Assembly: GCA_036583965.1 (NCBI GenBank)
Contig: JAZBQD010000034.1
Location: 2,480,001-2,544,000, forward strand
DNA from: Prunella strophiata
Taxonomy: Eukaryota > Chordata > Aves > Passeriformes > Prunellidae
DNA length: 64,000 nt
Direction of reading: 5' to 3'
Positions within the stretch are counted from its first letter, which is position 1. The number at the start of each line of letters is the position of its first letter. The position numbers and the translations under genes are program-made. Positions 63,590 through 64,000 of the stretch are shown here, in pieces. The notes beneath the pieces are model-generated. The model had not been told where the DNA came from, searched no databases, and was given only the letters and a program-made list of their open reading frames with translations.

Positions 63590-64000
63590 TGGTCCATTCC
63601 CCCATCCCACTCCACTCCCTCATTCCCGCACCATTCCCCCCCGTCCCACTCCATTCCCCCCGTTCCGCTCCATTCTCCCCCCCCCATTCCCCCTCCATTC
63701 CCCCATTCCCCCTCCATTCCCCCATTCCCGCTCCATTCCCCCCATTCCCGCTCCATTCCCCCATTCCCCCTCCATTCCCCCATTCCCGCTCCATTCCCCC
63801 ATTCCCCCTCCATTCCCCCATTCCCCCTCCATTCCCCCATTCCCCCTCCATTCCCCCATTCCCGCTCCATTCCCCCATTCCCCCTCCATTCCCCCATTCC
63901 CCCTCCATTCCCCCATTCCCCCTCCATTCCCCCATTCCCGCTCCATTCCCCCATTCCCCCTCCATTCCCCCATTCCCGCTCCATTCCCCCATTCCCCCTC
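63590..64000. repeat. C-rich 19-bp minisatellite, running off the window end
   Basis: Units of CCATTCCCCCATTCCCCCT, with a CCCGCT variant, repeat head to tail and continue to the last base of the window. The left edge (63590-63670) is degenerate. Each unit is two near-copies of a 9-10-bp CCATTCCCC motif. The minus strand is G-rich with many runs of four or five G. All three minus frames are open because the units lack stops; these ORFs are artefacts. Confidence 0.93.

Noticed and set aside
63537..63992. Minus-strand ORFs rich in Gly, Met, Glu and Trp
   Set aside because: They arise from the 19-bp C-rich minisatellite, which is open in all three minus frames.

Overview
The window looks like bird nuclear DNA. 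It contains several CR1 LINE tails, intron-rich genes with GT-AG splice sites, GC-rich CpG-island promoters and compact intergenic spaces. Four protein genes can be read directly from conceptual translation: ANKHD1 (first exon only), SLC4A9, HBEGF and PFDN1. This is the same order as the human 5q31 block. I cannot name the species from the sequence; an avian genome is an inference from CR1 content and compactness.

Layout. 1-6600 is the start of ANKHD1 intron 1 (minus strand), with no exon that I can see. ANKHD1 coding exon 1 is 6601-6879 (minus), inside a CpG island whose upstream part (7000-7550) holds eight CCAAT boxes and a consensus CRE. SLC4A9 (minus) runs from 19259, or somewhat further upstream, down to its stop at 7573; I could place 21 coding exons. 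It has one clear missing base (about 13003-13007) and one exon junction whose phases disagree (17132/17016). About 2.9 kb then separates the divergently transcribed SLC4A9 and HBEGF. HBEGF (plus, 209 aa, six exons) runs from 22147 to a poly(A) signal at 28463. Two CR1 tails follow. The second runs directly into a 2.1-kb CCGGTG hexanucleotide minisatellite (29729-31820), which stops about 66 bp before the PFDN1 start codon. PFDN1 (plus, 122 aa, four coding exons) spans 31887-63213 with two introns of about 15 kb each. A C-rich 19-bp minisatellite (about 63590 to the window end) lies just past its poly(A) site.

The genes do not form one pathway. HBEGF is a membrane-anchored EGFR ligand, SLC4A9 a bicarbonate/anion transporter, PFDN1 a subunit of the prefoldin co-chaperone, and ANKHD1 an ankyrin-repeat/KH scaffold protein. 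The most unusual part of the window is the PFDN1 5' flank: a long, interrupted hexanucleotide array that is open in all six reading frames and whose frame stays open into the PFDN1 ATG.
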